This document shows positions 60,836 to 64,000 of a stretch of 64,000 bases of DNA, in pieces. Each line of letters starts with the position of its first letter. Position 1 is the stretch's first letter. The stretch is from Ulota crispa (lineage: Eukaryota; Streptophyta; Bryopsida; Orthotrichales; Orthotrichaceae): positions 5,270,001-5,334,000 of the forward strand of contig OY987243.1 in the NCBI GenBank assembly GCA_963920765.1, read 5' to 3'. The position numbers were made by a program, and so were the translations under genes. Below the pieces are notes generated by a model, which had not been told where the DNA came from, did no database searches, and saw nothing but the letters and a program-made list of their open reading frames with translations.

Positions 60836-61198
60836 TTGAAGAAGCAAAACTGGCTTAGAAATATGTATGATACAGGCAATTTAACTGATACAGTTAAATT
60901 CAAAGCTGGTAGAATCCTTTGCAAACTTTATGCAAAGAACAACAACAGAAACTTACATGAGAAAGGTGGATCTTGTAATATTAAAGTATATGCATGTCAA
61001 ATGCACCAAAATTTCAAAGAACACAAAAAACAAAATTGGGTAGCACAACAAGGTGAAAAGGTCATGGAGAAGTTCATTAGAGAAGCTCATAAATCTTGTG
61101 ATGAGATTTTCACTATTGCAAAAAAAATCCTTCCACCTCTACACAAAGTGATTCTTAACCTTGCACAAAAATCACAAAGCATCCAATGGCCAAACTAA
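60836..61198 (+). other. Orphan open frame, 120 codons, no recognised family
   Basis: The frame starts at an alternative start codon and is lysine- and asparagine-rich, with KAGRILCKLYAKNNN and EKFIREAHKSCDEIF. It is the longest open frame in a repeat-rich stretch. No splice partners or known motifs are seen. It may be a fragment of a transposon protein or chance; kept only as a pointer. Confidence 0.2.
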
Positions 61199-61855
61199 TC
61201 ACATGGTTGAAAACCAAACATAATCTGCTTTTGAAACAGACTTGGATGTGCTTCATCCATTGTGCACAACTCTTGCATAACTCCTAATGTAATAATTTGA
61301 AACCAAATGTTGTCCTTATTTTAGATGTTAGCGCTTTTAGGGTTTAAGGATTGATTTCATTATTTGGAAGTAAGCTATCATATAATACAATGTATTTAAA
61401 ATCAACCAATATCCAAATCTACAATTTTATTACTTTAGCTATCATTACATATATTTCAATGTGCACCAATTTATAAGATTTTTAGATTTGAATTCTCTTT
61501 CTAAGATATAAATCTTCTTAAGCATGTCAACCATGTATACATTGTAGATTGAGGATGCCTTTGGAACCTCACACCATGTCTATAGTCCCAATTCACATCT
61601 AAATGCTTACATGACAAACACCTTTTGGAAATTCTAATGCCCACAAAATAAACTTTATTTCAAAATTGGTTGCAACAAAGTTGGAGTCGTAACTTAGTTG
61701 CCACACTCCCAATAATTTTTTCTTCCTTAAAATGTTCTAACATTTTATTGATATTCCTTTTACCATTTACAATTTTGGAAATTAACATTTATGAAACTTT
61801 GTTGCAAAGTGAATCAATTTTGATAATAACCCTCAAACATCAAAAGACTTGCAAT

Positions 61856-62059
61856 GTAAGGTAGCGGCACCTAAAAGTAATAGCAGCCGTTTAGTGACAT
61901 CTAAAATTAAACCTAAAACTGCACAATATTGCACCCAAACTTCCAAAAACAATGTTGCTTGCATTTGTGCCCATTTCCTAACAAGCGCATGCCATTAGAT
62001 TCTCAAAAGACCCTTAAAGTCACCACATGTAAAGGAAGTGTCAATTTGCCGCTACCTTA
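61856..62059. mobile_element. TAAGGTAG-ended MITE, copy B3, internally deleted
   Basis: The ends are TAAGGTAGCGGCACCT and the inverse of TAAGGTAGCGGCA. It is 204 bp but shares TTTAGTGACATCTAAAATTAA and CAAGCGCATGCCATTAGA with the 388-bp element at 51856, so the middle has been lost. Confidence 0.75.
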
Positions 62060-63754
62060 CTCACAAATGATGGTGACTTGAAAGGGTTAAGTCATGGTCA
62101 ACTACAAGTCCATCCTAGTATTGGTGGTCAACTTTAATCTACTATGATTTGCATGCTAGGTTGTAGTACATACCAGGTTTTTTTTTTTTGGGTTAAGGAC
62201 CTGTAGCTTGTCAGGCCATATGGCAAATTTTAGTGGTGCAAATATGGCCACATAAGAGTTTTTTTTAGTGCAAAATTAGGTTGCAAGTTTTACATTTTGA
62301 GCTTGTTGATTGTGACCAAAATTTTCTAAAATCAAATATTGGTGTTGCAAGAATGAATTTTTTGAAAACATGGGTTACAAAACTCAAAAATTTATAACAA
62401 AAGAGACATTATCTCAAAGAAACTTAAGGGTGGCTTGATTTTCAAATAATACAACTCCACACAGTGTGAAGATCACTTTTTTTTTTGCCTAAGTTCCAAA
62501 TTGACTAGCTACAAACAACAACATATTCGTTTTTCTAATGCTTAGCCAGCACCAAGAATTGGAATGAAAAAAACCCTGGTACGTACTAGCATGTGCCCAC
62601 CACAAGCCTTAGCACATTACACTTCTCGTTCTACATGCCTAAGACTCAAGATCCAAAACCCAAGGTTACAAATACCAACAAATCCAAAACAAAGGATTGC
62701 AAATTGTGATCATTGAGCACAAAGAGGAGGGTCACATATGATCCTAAAAAAGCAGAGTTTGCGGTACAATTAGTAGAACATGATAGCCAAAAACACAAAC
62801 CGGGATTGATTACTGTATAATGGTTTGACATGTACATCATTATATATTGTCTGTGGGGTGTGCTGTACCCATCACTTACTCTAACTAACATAGCTATAAA
62901 AGCAGCAGCATCTACATGAATTCATCAAGTAGAAAGCAAAGGAACTGAGGGTAGAGCATATATACTCCTCAACCCCTGGAAGTGTTAGTGAGAAGTACCC
63001 TTGACATCCGACAAAAATGGGTGTTACTGCTCAACTAAGTTATCAACCACAATAAGTTCGCACATTATTTCTACTATGACATGCTCAGAAACAAGGAGGA
63101 ATAACAAACACAGGGCAAAGCAGACAGGCATTGGCAAAGCAGACAGGCATTGCCACAACACCTAATCTATCCCAATTGTATCAGTAGTTTAAAAACAAAG
63201 GTTTCTCATATGCAAAGCCCTTGCTCCACCTGAACTTGCCTTGTTCGGCATCCACAAACCACTCAGAGTTCACAAATCACAACAGCGGTTCGGAGTAGCA
63301 AGAAACCAAAACTGTAGAAAAAATGACAAAACACGAGTCAGCAAGTCTTACAGTCTTAACGTCTACAGCTTGAATCCATGCCCCCATCATCCTACCTCAA
63401 AACCTGCAGCTCGATTCCAGCAGGGGAAACAGAGAAATGAAGACAAAAGCAACGTTTGCCAACCATGAATCTAGACGAATCAAAAGCAGGATTAGCACTC
63501 CACGTGCTATCAGATCTTTTCTGATGCTAAACAGAGTTGAGTTTCAGACGGGTACTCAGAGGATTGCACCGTACGTGTCCAGAACTCCACGTGTAGGAAA
63601 AGAATACTGAACACCAGCTCCAGGTTGTTAACTGGAACCACCAATTATGTTAAACATGTAAAAAGTCACGGACGGAACTCATTGAGCTCTACCTTTATCC
63701 CGTTAGGGCCTGTGATAAAATAAATAAAAGCTAACCTACCTTGGAATCTACGCA

Positions 63755-64000
<246 letters not shown>

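Larger units (their letters stand above)
58222..63754. other. Repeat-rich intergenic region, enoyl reductase to GGPP synthase
   Basis: The left end is the enoyl-reductase promoter, the right end the GGPP synthase 3' UTR. Between them lie a short inverted pair ACGTAATCAA/TTGATTACGT (59724 and 59842), a diverged tandem repeat (59985-60545), one orphan frame (60836-61198), a MITE (61856-62059) and a 19-bp direct duplication GCAAAGCAGACAGGCATTG (63116 and 63134). No host gene is supported. Confidence 0.55.

Overview
The window is a nuclear segment of a land plant or close relative. The evidence is spliceosomal genes with GT-AG introns, plant-type DET1, a CTTTAGGG-type interstitial telomere motif (AAACCCTAAACCCTAAA), and plant transposon termini of Stowaway type (CTCCCTCCGTCCC) and CACTA type (CACTACAAGAAAAA). 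One gene (53426-56111) encodes a Dpy-30-motif, alanine-rich coiled-coil protein of the kind found in flagellar axonemes. That points to a plant with swimming sperm (bryophyte, lycophyte, fern or similar) rather than a flowering plant; this is inference, and I cannot name the species.

Layout, left to right: an uncharacterised NTF2-like protein (86-2777, minus); UBA3/ECR1, the catalytic NEDD8-activating E1 subunit (5910-10287, minus, 9 exons); an AT-rich gene desert of about 11.7 kb (10288-21964) holding a degenerate Ty3/gypsy gag remnant, two arrays of heat-shock elements and several small inverted-repeat elements; DET1 (21965-25999, plus, 10 exons) with a very long low-complexity insertion; ORC2 (28261-31468, plus, 7 exons) with N-terminal AT-hooks; a La protein (33925-36635, minus, 9 exons) with an RGG tail; a second repeat-rich region (36636-46254) with a decayed hAT-like transposase; eIF3k (46255-48907, plus, 9 exons); a SENP8/DEN1-type NEDD8 protease (50634-52795, minus, 4 exons); the Dpy-30 protein, divergent from it by 630 bp; an MDR-family enoyl/quinone reductase (56887-58221, minus, 2 exons); another repeat-rich stretch; and the last exon of a geranylgeranyl diphosphate synthase (63755-63988, minus) that continues past the window. 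I assembled every exon chain by hand from splice sites and reading-frame phase; all joins keep frame.

Functional threads: UBA3 conjugates NEDD8, the SENP8-like protease processes or removes it, and DET1 belongs to CUL4-based ligase complexes that neddylation activates. Three genes of one pathway within 47 kb is noteworthy but may be chance. The other genes are housekeeping (replication origin, RNA binding, translation, lipid and isoprenoid metabolism).

The most distinctive feature is the density and nesting of small inverted-repeat (MITE-like) elements. I can group at least six families from this window alone: TAAGGTAG-ended, TTAACCC-ended, GTGCCTC-ended, GGTTCAGACTATGTCCC-ended, Stowaway and CACTA-like. 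Several sit in introns or proximal promoters, and one lies 11 nt upstream of an exon. The best candidate for something new is a nearly perfect 108-bp-arm hairpin with a 4-nt loop at 3408-3627. Its arms look like a captured protein-coding exon ending at a splice donor, which is what a young small-RNA precursor born from an inverted duplication would look like.
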